The notes under the pieces: model-generated
Database searches by the model: none
Told to the model about the DNA's origin: nothing
Seen by the model: only the letters and a program-made list of their open reading frames with translations
In this document: in pieces, positions 8,352-17,989 of the stretch
Layout of the letters: the number at the start of each line of letters is the position of its first letter
Position numbering within the stretch: position 1 is the first letter of the stretch
Source of the DNA: Acidimicrobiales bacterium
GTDB taxonomy: Bacteria > Actinomycetota > Acidimicrobiia > Acidimicrobiales > Aldehydirespiratoraceae
Assembly (NCBI GenBank): GCA_029263195.1
Contig: JAJCXX010000047.1
Coordinates: 1-55,300, forward strand
Direction: 5' to 3'
DNA: 55,300 nucleotides
Program-made: the position numbers and the translations under genes

Positions 8352-9938
8352 ATGCTGACCGAGCTGATGGTTCGCGACCTCGGGGTCATCGACGAGATTT
8401 CCCTCACCCTCGGCCAGGGGATGACCGTCGTCACTGGAGAGACCGGCGCCGGCAAGACGTTGGTGGTGGGGGCGATTGATCTCCTCACCGGCGGACGAGC
8501 CGACGCTTCGCTGGTGCGGCCGGGGGCCACAGAGGCCGAGATTCAGGGCCGGTTCGTATTGGGAGATTCCGAGATAGTCGTCCGACGGGTGATACCGCGC
8601 GACGGCCGCTCACGTGTCTACATCGACCGCCAATTGGCGACGGTGGCTGCACTGAGCGAGTTGGGTACCGATCTGATCGATCTGCACGGCCAACATGCCC
8701 ACCAGTCGTTGCTGAAGCCGGCGGTGCAGCGGGCATCTCTGGATCTGTTCGGAAGCGTCGATACGTCGAGGCTCGAGGCCTTGCTCGACGATCTCCGGGC
8801 CACCGAGGCGGCTCTGGCCGAGCTCGGCGGCGACACTCGGGCCCGAAACCGAGAGATCGATCTTCTGCGCTACCAGATCAACGAAATCGAGACGGCATCG
8901 ATCGACGACCCCGAGGAGGATCAGCGACTCGACGATGAGGAGAGCGTGCTGGGGGATGCCGCCGGTCATCTGGAAGCCGCCACGAAGATCGCCGAGCTGT
9001 TGGGTTCCGACGGTCCGGTCGGCGATGGCCTGGCGAGGGCCCTAGCGCAGCTTCAGGGGAGGTCTGCGCTGGTCGACCTGTCCGAGAGAGTTCATGGGCT
9101 GGCGGCAGAGCTGGCCGATGCTGCCGAGGCCGCTCGTCTCAGCGTCGATTCCATCGAGGAGAATCCCGAGAGGCTCGATGAGATCCGCGTGCGTCGTGCC
9201 CATCTGAAGGACATGCGGCGAAAATACGGCGATTCTCTCGCCGAGGTGATGACCTACGCCGCCGACACGAGTGAGCGTTTGGCCGAACTCGAGGCTCACG
9301 ATCAGCGGGCCGCCGATCTCGACTCCCGGCGCGATGAGATAGTCAGCGACCTCGCCGAGGCTAGGTCGCTGGTCCGGACCGCCCGACTCGAGGCAGCTCC
9401 TCTGCTGGCCCTGGCCGTCGAATCCCACCTCCACGATCTGGCGATGTCGGGCGCGCAGCTCGAAATAGCGGTCGAGGGCGAGGCCGGAGAAGAAGTCACC
9501 TTCCGCCTGTCGGCCAACGCCGGACATCTGCCGCAGCCACTGGCCAAGGTCGCGTCTGGCGGCGAGTTGGCTCGAGCCATGCTCGCGCTGCGGCTGGTCC
9601 TCTCGGCCGGCCCTCCCACGTTGGTGTTCGACGAGGTCGATGCCGGAGTCGGCGGAGAGGCCGCCAACAAGGTGGGAGCGAGCTTGGCCGAGCTCACCTC
9701 CGATCACCAGATTCTGGTGGTCACGCATCTGGCCCAGGTCGCGGCGTTTGCCGATCACCACGCGGTCGTCACCAAGACCGAGTCCGAGGGCGTGTCCGTG
9801 AGCGCGGCCAGAATGCTCCGAGACGATGAACGTGTGGTCGAGCTCTCGAGAATGCTGTCGGGTTCCCCCGACTCGAGCGCAGCCCGAGATCACGCCCAGG
9901 AATTGCTGGACGTGGGCCGATCGGTGCGGGGACGCTGA
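8352..9938 (+). CDS. recN: DNA repair protein RecN
   Basis: The 528-aa SMC-like ATPase acts early in double-strand-break repair. Walker A GETGAGKT is at residues 29-36. The middle part is coiled coil (about 145-370), and near the C-terminus are the ABC signature VASGGELARAMLALRL (about 397) and Walker B LVFDEVDAGVGGEAA (about 420). It follows nadK after 21 nt. The length is slightly below the usual 550-590 aa, with all ATPase motifs present. Confidence 0.95.
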   Translation: MLTELMVRDLGVIDEISLTLGQGMTVVTGETGAGKTLVVGAIDLLTGGRADASLVRPGATEAEIQGRFVLGDSEIVVRRVIPRDGRSRVYIDRQLATVAALSELGTDLIDLHGQHAHQSLLKPAVQRASLDLFGSVDTSRLEALLDDLRATEAALAELGGDTRARNREIDLLRYQINEIETASIDDPEEDQRLDDEESVLGDAAGHLEAATKIAELLGSDGPVGDGLARALAQLQGRSALVDLSERVHGLAAELADAAEAARLSVDSIEENPERLDEIRVRRAHLKDMRRKYGDSLAEVMTYAADTSERLAELEAHDQRAADLDSRRDEIVSDLAEARSLVRTARLEAAPLLALAVESHLHDLAMSGAQLEIAVEGEAGEEVTFRLSANAGHLPQPLAKVASGGELARAMLALRLVLSAGPPTLVFDEVDAGVGGEAANKVGASLAELTSDHQILVVTHLAQVAAFADHHAVVTKTESEGVSVSAARMLRDDERVVELSRMLSGSPDSSAARDHAQELLDVGRSVRGR

Positions 9939-9993
9939 GTTGTTGCTGAGCAGGCATTTCGAGACGTTCGCGCCACGTCGCCCTCTCGCGGGT

Positions 9994-9999
9994 ACGGTG
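9994..9999 (+). promoter_or_regulatory. -10 element TACGGT, leaderless promoter of pyrG
   Basis: TACGGT ends 8 nt before the pyrG ATG at 10008. No ribosome-binding site lies between. Confidence 0.6.
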
Positions 10000-10007
10000 G
10001 CTTCCCG

Positions 10008-11672
10008 ATGACGAAACATATCTTCGTGACCGGTGGTGTGGTCAGTGGCCTTGGCAAAGGACTGAGTGGATCCTCGCTCGGACGACTCCTGAAGGCCCGT
10101 GGCCTGAGGGTCATAATGCAGAAGCTCGACCCCTACCTCAACGTCGATCCGGGCACCATGAACCCCTTCGAACACGGCGAGGTGTTCGTCACCGACGATG
10201 GCGGCGAGACCGATCTCGACCTCGGCCACTACGAACGGTTCGTCGATGAGAATCTCACCCAGGACTCCAACGCCACCACCGGCTCGATCTACTCGGCGGT
10301 GATCGCGGCCGAACGCCGCGGCGACTATCTCGGCAAGACCGTGCAGGTGATTCCCCACATCACCAACGAGATCAAGCGTCGGATCAGTCGTTTGGTGAGC
10401 GACGATGTCGATGTCATCATCACCGAGGTCGGCGGCACCGTCGGCGATATCGAGATTCTTCCGTTCCTCGAGGCGATCCGACAGTTCCGGCTCGACATTG
10501 GTCGCGAAAACGTGTTCTACATCCACGTGACGTTGGTGCCATTCCTTGGTCCATCCGGCGAACAGAAGACCAAGCCGACGCAGCACTCGGTCACCGAATT
10601 ACGCAGTCGCGGAATCCAGCCCGATGCGATCATCTGCCGGAGCGAGGCGCCGCTCTCATCGGATCTGAAGCGCAAGATCTCCAACCTGTGCGACGTTCCG
10701 ATCAACGCCGTGGTCAACGCCGCCGATGCCAAGTCGCTCTACGAAATCCCACTGGTGCTTCACGAGGAGGGACTCGACCGGGTGGTTTGCGATGTTCTCG
10801 GGCTCGGCGATCATCCGGTCGACATCACCGAGTGGGAAGCCTTGGTGGCGAGAGTCGAAGCGGCCTCCACCCCAGTGCGAATCGGTCTGATCGGCAAATA
10901 TGTCAGTCTTCCCGACGCCTACCTTTCGGTTGTCGAGTCGCTCAATCACGCCGGCATCCATCACGGGGCCGACATTCAGCTCGAATGGATTCAGGCCGAA
11001 GAGTTGGAGGGCATGCTGGCGGAGGGGCGTCTCCGCGACCTCGACGGAATCGTGATTCCGGGCGGCTTCGGCGAACGCGGAGTCGAGGGCAAGATCGCCG
11101 CCGCGGCTCATTCTCGTGAAGCGAACATCCCCTGTCTGGGTCTGTGCCTCGGTATGCAGGTGATGACCATCGAATTCGCTCGAAACGAACTCGGGCTCAC
11201 CGGAGCCAACTCCTCCGAATTCGATCCGCGGAGCCCTCATCCGGTGATCGACCTGATGGAAAGTCAGCGAGATGTCACCGACATGGGTGGCACGATGCGG
11301 CTCGGCGCCTACTGGGCCAAGCTGAAGCCGGGTTCACAGGTGGCGCGTGCCTACGGCGAGGAGGTCGTTTCAGAGCGTCATCGGCATCGATATGAATTCA
11401 ACCCGGCCTACCGAAGCCGGTTCGAGGACAGCGACCTGGTGTTGTCCGGCGAGTCTCCCGATGGCCGTCTGGTTGAGTTCATCGAACTGGACGGACACCC
11501 GTTCTGGGTCGGCACACAAGCCCATCCCGAGTTCAAGAGTCGGCCCGACCGTCCGGCCCCCTTGTTCCGGGAATTCGTCGCCAGTGCACTGCAACGAGCC
11601 GAAGGCCGCAACCCTCGCCTCGGGCTTGGTGAGATTGCGGAAGGCGAACTCACCAAACCAGCGGGTTCGTGA
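10008..11672 (+). CDS. pyrG: CTP synthase
   Basis: The 554-aa amidotransferase converts UTP to CTP with ATP and glutamine. The N-terminal synthetase opens with [16 protein letters not shown] (P-loop) and contains [17 protein letters not shown]. The C-terminal class I glutaminase has its nucleophile Cys380 in GLCLGMQ and the His-x-Glu pair in AHPEFKS. The full family length is present. It heads an operon with the NUDIX gene (GTGA overlap), xerD and the HD gene. Confidence 0.97.
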   Translation: MTKHIFVTGGVVSGLGKGLSGSSLGRLLKARGLRVIMQKLDPYLNVDPGTMNPFEHGEVFVTDDGGETDLDLGHYERFVDENLTQDSNATTGSIYSAVIAAERRGDYLGKTVQVIPHITNEIKRRISRLVSDDVDVIITEVGGTVGDIEILPFLEAIRQFRLDIGRENVFYIHVTLVPFLGPSGEQKTKPTQHSVTELRSRGIQPDAIICRSEAPLSSDLKRKISNLCDVPINAVVNAADAKSLYEIPLVLHEEGLDRVVCDVLGLGDHPVDITEWEALVARVEAASTPVRIGLIGKYVSLPDAYLSVVESLNHAGIHHGADIQLEWIQAEELEGMLAEGRLRDLDGIVIPGGFGERGVEGKIAAAAHSREANIPCLGLCLGMQVMTIEFARNELGLTGANSSEFDPRSPHPVIDLMESQRDVTDMGGTMRLGAYWAKLKPGSQVARAYGEEVVSERHRHRYEFNPAYRSRFEDSDLVLSGESPDGRLVEFIELDGHPFWVGTQAHPEFKSRPDRPAPLFREFVASALQRAEGRNPRLGLGEIAEGELTKPAGS

Positions 11673-12235
11673 ACAAATCCTCCGTTGCGAAGCCAAACGG
11701 CGAATTCAGCTTCGTCGCGGAGACCCAGATTCATCAGGGCCATGTGATCAGCGTGGTCGACGGCGAATTCCTGACTCCCGAGGGCGACACGATCCGACGC
11801 GACATAGTGCGGCATCCCGGTGCGGTGGCCGTGGTTCCCATTGAGGGCGACGATGTCGTTCTCGTCCGCCAGTACCGGGCCGCAGCCGATCGTGAGATCC
11901 TCGAGATTCCGGCCGGGAAGCGCGACGTGGAGGGTGAACCGCCCGAGGTCGCGGCGCTACGCGAATTGGAAGAGGAGGTCGGATTCACCACCGATCATCT
12001 TGTCGAGTTGTCGCGCTTCTTCAACTCGGTCGGCTTCAGCGACGAGTACTCCTACGTCTATCTCGCCACTGACCTGGTGCCGGTTGCCGCCAATCCTCAA
12101 GGACCCGAGGAGTCGCATATGACCATCGAGCGTCTGCATCTCGATGAGATCGAAAAAGCGGTGGCCGATGGTCGAATCGAGGATTCCAAGACCATCATCG
12201 GATTACTCGCGGCCTTGCGACACCTGGGTCGTTGA
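11669..12235 (+). CDS. NUDIX hydrolase (ADP-ribose pyrophosphatase-like)
   Basis: The 188-aa protein has a canonical Nudix box from about residue 78: [19 protein letters not shown] followed by EEEVGF. An ADP-ribose pyrophosphatase-like SEYxY-type segment ([11 protein letters not shown]) lies downstream. It would hydrolyse ADP-ribose or a related nucleoside diphosphate. The gene matches Rv1700, which also sits between pyrG and xerD. It starts with GTG overlapping the pyrG stop and abuts the xerD start, so one transcript is likely. Confidence 0.9.
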   Translation: MNKSSVAKPNGEFSFVAETQIHQGHVISVVDGEFLTPEGDTIRRDIVRHPGAVAVVPIEGDDVVLVRQYRAAADREILEIPAGKRDVEGEPPEVAALRELEEEVGFTTDHLVELSRFFNSVGFSDEYSYVYLATDLVPVAANPQGPEESHMTIERLHLDEIEKAVADGRIEDSKTIIGLLAALRHLGR

Positions 12236-13180
12236 ATGTCTGCGTCGGCGACATCGGACATCGATGGTCCGCCGCCCGAGGTAGACGACTTCCTGACCTG
12301 GTTGGCAGTCGAGAGGGGCCGATCGCCCAACACGATGAGCGCCTATCGCCGCGATCTGGCTCGCTGGAGCGTTCATCTGCGTCGCCGTCGACACGATGAG
12401 AATGATGCCGTCGCCGACGATGTGATCGCTTTCATTCACGTCCTCCAGGGTGAGGGGTTGGCCAAGTCGTCGATCACCCGCACGCTCGCCGCGGTTCGTG
12501 GACTGCACCGCTTCATGGTGGCAGAGGAGATGCGTCCCGACGATCCCACCGCCGATGTCGAGATGCCCAGGGTCCCTCGTGGTCTACCCAAGGCGCTGAC
12601 CGTCGATCAGATCACCTCCCTGATCGAAGGGGTTGGTGGTGGCGCCCCCGCCGATCGACGCGACCGAGCGATTCTCGAGACGCTCTACGGCACGGGTGCT
12701 CGGATCTCGGAGTTGGTCGGGCTGTCTCTGGGCGATGTCGATCTCAACGACGGGCTGATGCGGGTCATGGGGAAGGGCTCGAGGGAGCGCATCGTCCCGA
12801 TTGGTAGGTCGGCAGCGCAGGCGTTGGCGCACTGGTTCGATTCGGGTGGGCGTCCGCTGATGGAGCCCGAGCGATGGGCCAGGCGCGACGATGCCGAGGC
12901 GGTGTTTCTCAATCAGCGTGGCGGTCGTCTCAGTCGACAGGGCGTATGGGGAGTGGTCAGGCTCAGGGGCCGTGCTGTTGGGCTCGGGGATGAGCTGACC
13001 CCTCACGTGTTGCGACATTCCTGTGCAACCCACATGCTTGATCATGGCGCCGATATCCGCACGGTCCAGGAGTTGCTCGGCCATGTTTCCATCTCCACCA
13101 CGCAGATCTATACGAGGGTGACCACCGAGCATCTGCTGGCTGTGTACCGATCGGCCCATCCACGAGCGACGGCAACGTGA
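12236..13180 (+). CDS. xerD: Tyrosine recombinase XerD
   Basis: The 314-aa recombinase resolves chromosome dimers at dif together with XerC. The N-terminal core-binding domain (about 15-105) is followed by the catalytic domain. All catalytic residues are visible: Arg156 (GTGARISEL), Lys180 (GKGSRE), His257 and Arg260 (TPHVLRHSCATH), His283 (LGHVSISTT) and Tyr292 (IYTRV). The position after pyrG-NUDIX is conserved in actinobacteria, so this is the housekeeping recombinase, not an integrase. Confidence 0.93.
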   Translation: MSASATSDIDGPPPEVDDFLTWLAVERGRSPNTMSAYRRDLARWSVHLRRRRHDENDAVADDVIAFIHVLQGEGLAKSSITRTLAAVRGLHRFMVAEEMRPDDPTADVEMPRVPRGLPKALTVDQITSLIEGVGGGAPADRRDRAILETLYGTGARISELVGLSLGDVDLNDGLMRVMGKGSRERIVPIGRSAAQALAHWFDSGGRPLMEPERWARRDDAEAVFLNQRGGRLSRQGVWGVVRLRGRAVGLGDELTPHVLRHSCATHMLDHGADIRTVQELLGHVSISTTQIYTRVTTEHLLAVYRSAHPRATAT

Positions 13181-13698
13181 TGGGCACCAAACGGCATCTC
13201 GTGAAGCGGTTTTTCGGTTCGCTTCTGCCCGGCGGCCCTCGTGAGCGCAATCGTGCCTGGGTCGAGTCGGTGCTCAGCGAGTCGGAGTATCGCCTATGGG
13301 TGCGAATGTACGGCCCCGATCGTCGCCATTCGGTGTTGGTGGCACGAACTGTCGAAAGCCGCCTTGGGGATGAAGCCACGAAGCCGATTCTGGCGGCGGC
13401 ACTCCTCCACGACATCGGAAAGCTCGACAGTGGGCTGCGCACGTGGGGCCGGGTCGTGGCGACGATGTCGGCCGCTGTGGCCGGCGCCGACACCGCGAGA
13501 CTGTGGCAGAAGAGTCGCGGATTCACTCGAAGCGTCGGCCTCTACCTCCGTCACCCCGATCTCGGTGGCGACATGCTGGAGATGGCGGGCAGCGATCCCT
13601 TCGCCTCGACGTGGGCACGTGAGCATCATCTGCCGCCCGATGAGTGGACGATCGATCGCCGCCTCGCCGAGGTTCTTTGTGAGGTCGACGACGCGTGA
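13177..13698 (+). CDS. HD-domain protein
   Basis: The 173-aa protein has a metal-dependent phosphohydrolase core: RRHSVLVAR near residue 48 and AALLHDIGKLD near 75 (the HD pair), with a later EHHLP. It may act on a nucleotide or nucleic acid; the substrate is unknown. It overlaps xerD by a GTGA junction, so it ends the pyrG operon. An ATG is the second codon, and either start could be used. The stop codon lies in the loop of a large hairpin that separates it from the convergent trpS. Confidence 0.75.
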   Translation: MMGTKRHLVKRFFGSLLPGGPRERNRAWVESVLSESEYRLWVRMYGPDRRHSVLVARTVESRLGDEATKPILAAALLHDIGKLDSGLRTWGRVVATMSAAVAGADTARLWQKSRGFTRSVGLYLRHPDLGGDMLEMAGSDPFASTWAREHHLPPDEWTIDRRLAEVLCEVDDA

Positions 13699-13711
13699 AG
13701 CGTCGGTCGAC
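13684..13711. terminator. Bidirectional hairpin between convergent HD gene and trpS
   Basis: GTCGACGACGC (13684-13694) pairs with GCGTCGGTCGAC (13700-13711) with a single bulged G and a GTGAA loop, giving an 11-bp stem. It fills the gap between convergent genes. No T-tract is present on either side, so it may act as an RNA 3'-end stabiliser or a factor-assisted terminator. Confidence 0.5.
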
Positions 13712-14692
13712 TCAGCCCTCGAGGATCCCGATGTTGGCCTTGGCCCGAGAAATGGTCGCCGACGCGATCTCCCGGGCCTTGTCGGCCCCGACGGCGAGAA
13801 GCCTCGCGGTCTCAGCCGGGTCGGCCTCGAGTTCGGCGAAACGTTGCTGAATGGGTGTCAGCATTTCGATCACGGCCTCGGCCGTGTCGACCTTCAGACG
13901 GCCGTACTGCGTGTAGCCGGAGGCCAGCTCGTTCGGGTCGCCTCCGGTGGCAGCAGCGAATATCGACAAGAGATTGCTGACGCCGGGCTTTGAGTCGGGG
14001 TCGTAGCGAACCTCGTTGTCATTGTCGGTGACCGCACGCTTGAACTTCTTCTCGATGGCCGTCGGTTCGTCGAGCACGCCCACCGTTCCTTGAGGGGAAT
14101 CGGCCGACTTCGACATCTTGTTGGTGGGGTGCTGAAGATCCATGACCCTCGCTCCTGCGGCAGGGATGACCGCTTCGGGAAGAACGAAGGTGGGTCCGTA
14201 GCGGGAGTTGAATCGCTCGGCGATATCGCGCGTGACCTCGATGTGCTGGCGCTGATCGTCGCCTACGGGAACCTCGTTCGTGTCGTAGAGGAGGATGTCG
14301 GCAGCCTGCAGCGCCGGATACGTGAAGAGTCCCGACGAGATGAACCTCTGTCTCTCGGACTTCTCCTTGAATTGTGTCATGCGACTCAGCTCGCCGAAGG
14401 AGACGTTGCACTCCATGAGCCATGCGCATTCGGTGTGTTCGCGGACATGGCTCTGGACAAAGAGGATGCAGAGTTCTGGATCGAGCCCCGATGCCAGCAG
14501 CAATTGCGAGAGGTGCAGCGTGGCGGACCTGACCTCGCCGGGGGTTTTCGGCATGGTGAGAGCATGGAGATCGACGACGCAGAACACGGCATCGGTCTCG
14601 TGTTGCATCCGCACCCAGTTGCGAACGGCCCCGAGGTGGTTGCCCAAGTGGAGTTCGCCGGTTGGCTGGATACCAGAGAAGACGCGGGTCAT
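13712..14692 (-). CDS. trpS: Tryptophanyl-tRNA synthetase
   Basis: The 326-aa class I aminoacyl-tRNA synthetase charges tRNA-Trp. The HIGH-type motif is PTGELHLGNHLG (from residue 10), and KMSKS is at 192-196 (HPTNKMSKSADS). The start ATG 14692 is chosen over a frame open to 14929 because MTRVFSGIQPTG is the family N-terminus and a -10 lies just upstream. It is divergent from scpA across a 90-bp gap. Confidence 0.95.
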   Translation of the reverse strand: MTRVFSGIQPTGELHLGNHLGAVRNWVRMQHETDAVFCVVDLHALTMPKTPGEVRSATLHLSQLLLASGLDPELCILFVQSHVREHTECAWLMECNVSFGELSRMTQFKEKSERQRFISSGLFTYPALQAADILLYDTNEVPVGDDQRQHIEVTRDIAERFNSRYGPTFVLPEAVIPAAGARVMDLQHPTNKMSKSADSPQGTVGVLDEPTAIEKKFKRAVTDNDNEVRYDPDSKPGVSNLLSIFAAATGGDPNELASGYTQYGRLKVDTAEAVIEMLTPIQQRFAELEADPAETARLLAVGADKAREIASATISRAKANIGILEG

Positions 14693-14700
14693 GAGGACGC

Positions 14701-14706
14701 AGCGTA
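14701..14706 (-). promoter_or_regulatory. -10 element TACGCT, leaderless promoter of trpS
   Basis: On the minus strand TACGCT ends 8 nt before the trpS ATG, with no Shine-Dalgarno. Confidence 0.55.
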
Positions 14707-14770
14707 CGCCGACGGGCTCCGAGCGGTGTGAACCATTGTTTGGGAGCGTCGCGACAGCTGTTGGGCCGTC

Positions 14771-14776
14771 TAGGGT
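14771..14776 (+). promoter_or_regulatory. -10 element TAGGGT, leaderless promoter of scpA
   Basis: TAGGGT ends 6 nt before the scpA ATG at 14783. It is divergent from the trpS promoter. Confidence 0.6.
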
Positions 14777-14782
14777 CACGCT

Positions 14783-15562
14783 ATGCCTTACGAGGTTCAC
14801 ACTCCTGTGTTCGAGGGTCCGTTCGACCTTCTGCTGCACCTGATACTGCGCGAGCAGGTCGATCTCTACGAGGTGAAACTCTCCGACATCGTCGATGCCT
14901 ACCTGTCCGAACTCGACCGGATGGAGCACTTCGATCTAGAGGTGGCAACGGAGTTTCTGCTCATAGCCGCCACCTTGGTCGAATTGAAGGTACGACGGCT
15001 TCTCCCCGAGGACCGCGAGGTCGACCTCGACGATGAGTTCGGTCTCTGGGAGGAGCGCGATCTCCTTCTCGCCCGACTGGTCGAATGCAAGACATTCAAG
15101 GACGCGGCGCTGGTGCTGAGGAAGCTGTCGGCCGAGGCGGCGAGGTCATACGCCCGCCGGGTCGGACCCAACGAAGACCGATTCATCGGATTGGCCCCCG
15201 ACCTTCTCGATCGCGTGTCCCCCGACGACCTACGCGACGCCTATCTCGTGGCCATCGCCCCGAAGCCCGTGGTGAGAGTCGATCTCTCCCATTTGACCCC
15301 GTTGAAGGTCACGGTGGCCGAGGCAGTCGACGAAATGCTCGATGAGCTTCCCCGGGTGAGACGAATCACTTTCCGGGAACTCACAGCGGACCTGGTCGAC
15401 CGCATCGAAGTGGTGGTCCGGTTTCTCGCGATCCTCGAACTGTTCAAGCAGGGGGCCGTCGATCTCGAACAGGGGCGATCGTTCGGCGAAATCAATGTGG
15501 TCTGGACCGGCGGTGCCGATCTGACCGTCGGTGAATTGGCCGTCGACGCCTACGAGGGCTGA
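14783..15562 (+). CDS. scpA: Segregation and condensation protein A
   Basis: The 259-aa kleisin bridges SMC heads in the Smc-ScpAB condensin. The family opening FEGPFDLLLHLI is at residues 9-20, followed by the helical N-domain EQVDLYEVKLSDIVDAYL and the winged-helix C-terminal region FLAILELFKQGAVDLEQ near 215. It leads the operon scpA-scpB-rluB, the conserved actinobacterial order. Confidence 0.94.
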   Translation: MPYEVHTPVFEGPFDLLLHLILREQVDLYEVKLSDIVDAYLSELDRMEHFDLEVATEFLLIAATLVELKVRRLLPEDREVDLDDEFGLWEERDLLLARLVECKTFKDAALVLRKLSAEAARSYARRVGPNEDRFIGLAPDLLDRVSPDDLRDAYLVAIAPKPVVRVDLSHLTPLKVTVAEAVDEMLDELPRVRRITFRELTADLVDRIEVVVRFLAILELFKQGAVDLEQGRSFGEINVVWTGGADLTVGELAVDAYEG

Positions 15563-15565
15563 GCT

Positions 15566-16180
15566 GTGGTTGCCGAACATGTCACGCCTGCGGTCGAAGC
15601 GATCCTGCTCGTAGCTGAAGACCCTCTTCCTGCCGAGCTGCTATCCAGACTGGTCGGAACCTCGGTGGCGGAAATCGAAGAGGTGTGCACGACCCTGGCT
15701 GCTGAGTACGAAGCCGATGGGCGTGGATTCGTGCTTTCGAACGTGGCCGGCGGCTACCGGTACCAGACCTCGGTCACTCAGGCGCCATATGTCGAGAGAT
15801 ACGTGCTGGAGGGACAGTCGTCGAGATTGTCGGCCGCCGCACTCGAGACCCTCGCGGTTGTTGCCTACAAGCAGCCGGTCTCGAGAAACCAGATCTCGGC
15901 GATACGAGGAGTCAATGTCGATGGGGTGATGCGAACCTTGCAACAGCGGGGCTATGTCGACGAAGTAGCCCGCGACCCGGGCCCGGGACAGGCCGTGCTG
16001 TATGGCACGACCCCCACGTTCCTCGAGAGGCTCGGTCTGGAGTCCATTGGTGATCTTCCGCCGCTGGGAGTGTTCTTCCCCGGCGTCGACGTCGTGGAGG
16101 CGCTCGAGCGCGGGTTGAGAGTGGTCGACGACGACGCCGACGAGAGTAACGGAATCGACGACGGGGGCACCACAGAGTGA
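15566..16180 (+). CDS. scpB: Segregation and condensation protein B
   Basis: The 204-aa protein has tandem winged helices: AVEAILLVAEDPLPAELL near residue 8, RLSAAALETLAVVAYKQPVS near 87, then RGVNVDGVMRTLQQRGYV. It binds ScpA as a dimer in the Smc complex. The C-terminal 40 residues are acidic and low complexity. It starts with GTG 3 nt after scpA and overlaps rluB by GTGA. Confidence 0.93.
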   Translation: MVAEHVTPAVEAILLVAEDPLPAELLSRLVGTSVAEIEEVCTTLAAEYEADGRGFVLSNVAGGYRYQTSVTQAPYVERYVLEGQSSRLSAAALETLAVVAYKQPVSRNQISAIRGVNVDGVMRTLQQRGYVDEVARDPGPGQAVLYGTTPTFLERLGLESIGDLPPLGVFFPGVDVVEALERGLRVVDDDADESNGIDDGGTTE

Positions 16181-16902
16181 GCGAAGATCAGATTCGCCTT
16201 CAGAAGGTCCTGGCTCGGCGTGGTTTCGGTAGCAGAAGAGTGTGCGACGACATGATCGCGGCCGGTCGGGTGACCGTCGACGGGGAGGTCGCGGTGCTCG
16301 GTCGACGGGTTGATCCGGAGACTTGCAATGTCGAGGTCGATGGAGCCCCGCTGGGGGTGAAGTCCGATCTGGTGCATTTCGTGCTCAACAAGCCGGCCGG
16401 AGTGATCACCACTGCATCTGATCCCGAAGGTCGTCCGACCGTGGTCGACATGGTGCCCCGTACGCCGCGGGTGTTTCCTGTCGGAAGGCTCGATGCCGAC
16501 ACGGAGGGGCTGTTGTTGCTGACCAACGACGGCGACTTGGCCCACCATCTGACCCACCCTTCTCATGGTGTCGACAAGGAGTATCTCGTCGAGGTCGAAG
16601 GTGAGGTTTCGAGATCGGCGGTGAGGCAGCTACGGGACGGAGTCGAGTTGGACGACGGACTGACCGCTCCGGCACGGGTGACCGCGGTGGAGTCGAGCCT
16701 GTTGAAGATCGTGATTCACGAAGGCCGAAATCGTCAGGTTCGGAGAATGTGTGAGACCGTCGGTCACCCGGTCGTTCGACTGGTCCGTATCCGCATCGGT
16801 CCGCTTTCGGATCATCAGTTGGCCCCGGGTGAGTGGCGTGAATTGACCTCCGAAGAGGTGCGGGGTCTGGAAATCGCATCGGCGGCGAGCACCGACCGAT
16901 AG
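16177..16902 (+). CDS. rluB: Ribosomal large-subunit pseudouridine synthase (RluB family)
   Basis: The 241-aa enzyme isomerises uridine in 23S rRNA. The N-terminal S4 domain is RLQKVLARRGFGSRRVCDDM (residues 5-24). The catalytic aspartate is in VGRLDADTEGLLLLTND near residue 108, and the C-terminal motif GRNRQVRRMCETVGHPV is intact. It is coupled to scpB as in most actinobacteria. The exact target uridine is inferred from family only. Confidence 0.92.
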   Translation: MSEDQIRLQKVLARRGFGSRRVCDDMIAAGRVTVDGEVAVLGRRVDPETCNVEVDGAPLGVKSDLVHFVLNKPAGVITTASDPEGRPTVVDMVPRTPRVFPVGRLDADTEGLLLLTNDGDLAHHLTHPSHGVDKEYLVEVEGEVSRSAVRQLRDGVELDDGLTAPARVTAVESSLLKIVIHEGRNRQVRRMCETVGHPVVRLVRIRIGPLSDHQLAPGEWRELTSEEVRGLEIASAASTDR

Positions 16903-16905
16903 CAT
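16900..16905 (+). promoter_or_regulatory. -10 element TAGCAT, leaderless promoter of tyrA
   Basis: TAGCAT overlaps the rluB stop codon and ends 8 nt before the tyrA GTG at 16914. It would give tyrA-aroA-cmk-plsC its own leaderless transcript. Confidence 0.55.
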
Positions 16906-16913
16906 CGGCGAGC

Positions 16914-17981
16914 GTGAACACGACCCCTCCAATCGCATCAATTGTCGGGGTGGGGCTGATTGGTGGATCCATCGGTATGGCGCTCCGTGAGGGTGGCTGG
17001 CGCGTCATCGGGGTGGAATCCGATCCGGTGCGGGCGGAGCGTGCTCTCGAGCTCGGGGTTGTCGACGAGATAGGCGACCACAGTCAGTGTGATCTGGCGG
17101 TCGTGGCGACGCCGGTGAGATCGATCCCTGAAGCGGTTCAACGATCGCTCGACGCTGGTGCGGTCGTCGTGACCGATGTGGGGGGCGTGAAGGCTCCGGT
17201 GGCTGCCGCGATCAGCGACCCTCGCTTCGTGCCGGGTCATCCAATGGCGGGGAGCGAACAAGACGGCGTCGATGGTGCGTCCCCCGACCTCTTTCGGGGA
17301 GCGCGTTGGGTTCTTACCCCGTCGCCGACCACTGCCGACGAGAACCTGAAGTACGTTCGCGACGTGGTCACCGGGTTTGGTGCTCAAGTGATGGTCATGG
17401 CTCCCGACAGACACGATTCGCTGGTTGCCGTGGTGTCACATGTTCCGCATCTCACGGCGGCCACCTTGATGCGTCTGGCCGATGGTCGGGCCACCGAACA
17501 CCGAGCACTGTTGCGATTGGCCGCTGGTGGCTTCCGCGACATGACCCGGGTGGCGGCGGGTCATCCGGCCATATGGCCCGACATCTGTGCCGAGAACAGC
17601 GTGGCGATTGTCGACGTTCTCGATGAACTGGTGAGCGAACTCTCAGGTTTGCGTGAGGTGGTGTCCGACGGCGATCAGGCCCAACTGCTGGCTCACCTGA
17701 CCGCGGCCCGAACCGCTAGGCGCAACTTGCCCACCACCGCTCCGATACCGGAGGACGTCTCGGAGATTCGGATCCCGGTTCGTGATCAGCAGGGAGAGAT
17801 TGCGGCAATCGCGACCCTCGCGTCCGACCTCGATGTCAACATCTACGACTTGGAGATCGCCCATTCGAGTGAGGGTCCACGGGGTGTTGTCGTGATCCTG
17901 GTCGACACCGCCATGTCCGAGCGCATAGTCGGTGGTCTCATGGCCGTCGGATATCGGCCATCGGCCCGCCCTCTCGACTGA
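16914..17981 (+). CDS. tyrA: Prephenate dehydrogenase with C-terminal ACT domain
   Basis: The 355-aa enzyme oxidatively decarboxylates prephenate to 4-hydroxyphenylpyruvate in tyrosine synthesis. The NAD-binding loop GVGLIGGSIGMAL is at residues 11-23. The active site includes PGHPMAGSEQDGVDGA near 108 and SHVPHLTAATL near 175. Residues from about 285 form an ACT-type regulatory domain (IRIPVRDQQGEIAAIATL), suggesting tyrosine feedback control. aroA follows after 8 nt, so aromatic amino-acid genes are grouped. Confidence 0.93.
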   Translation: MNTTPPIASIVGVGLIGGSIGMALREGGWRVIGVESDPVRAERALELGVVDEIGDHSQCDLAVVATPVRSIPEAVQRSLDAGAVVVTDVGGVKAPVAAAISDPRFVPGHPMAGSEQDGVDGASPDLFRGARWVLTPSPTTADENLKYVRDVVTGFGAQVMVMAPDRHDSLVAVVSHVPHLTAATLMRLADGRATEHRALLRLAAGGFRDMTRVAAGHPAIWPDICAENSVAIVDVLDELVSELSGLREVVSDGDQAQLLAHLTAARTARRNLPTTAPIPEDVSEIRIPVRDQQGEIAAIATLASDLDVNIYDLEIAHSSEGPRGVVVILVDTAMSERIVGGLMAVGYRPSARPLD

Positions 17982-17989
17982 TTGAGGCC

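Noticed and set aside
9042-10586. 514-aa minus-strand reading frame across recN and pyrG
   Set aside because: It spans two clear plus-strand genes, shows only reversed codon bias and has no recognisable domain.
12236-13180. Mobile-element integrase
   Set aside because: The tyrosine recombinase lies in the conserved pyrG-NUDIX-xerD order with no att sites or phage genes, so it is housekeeping XerD.
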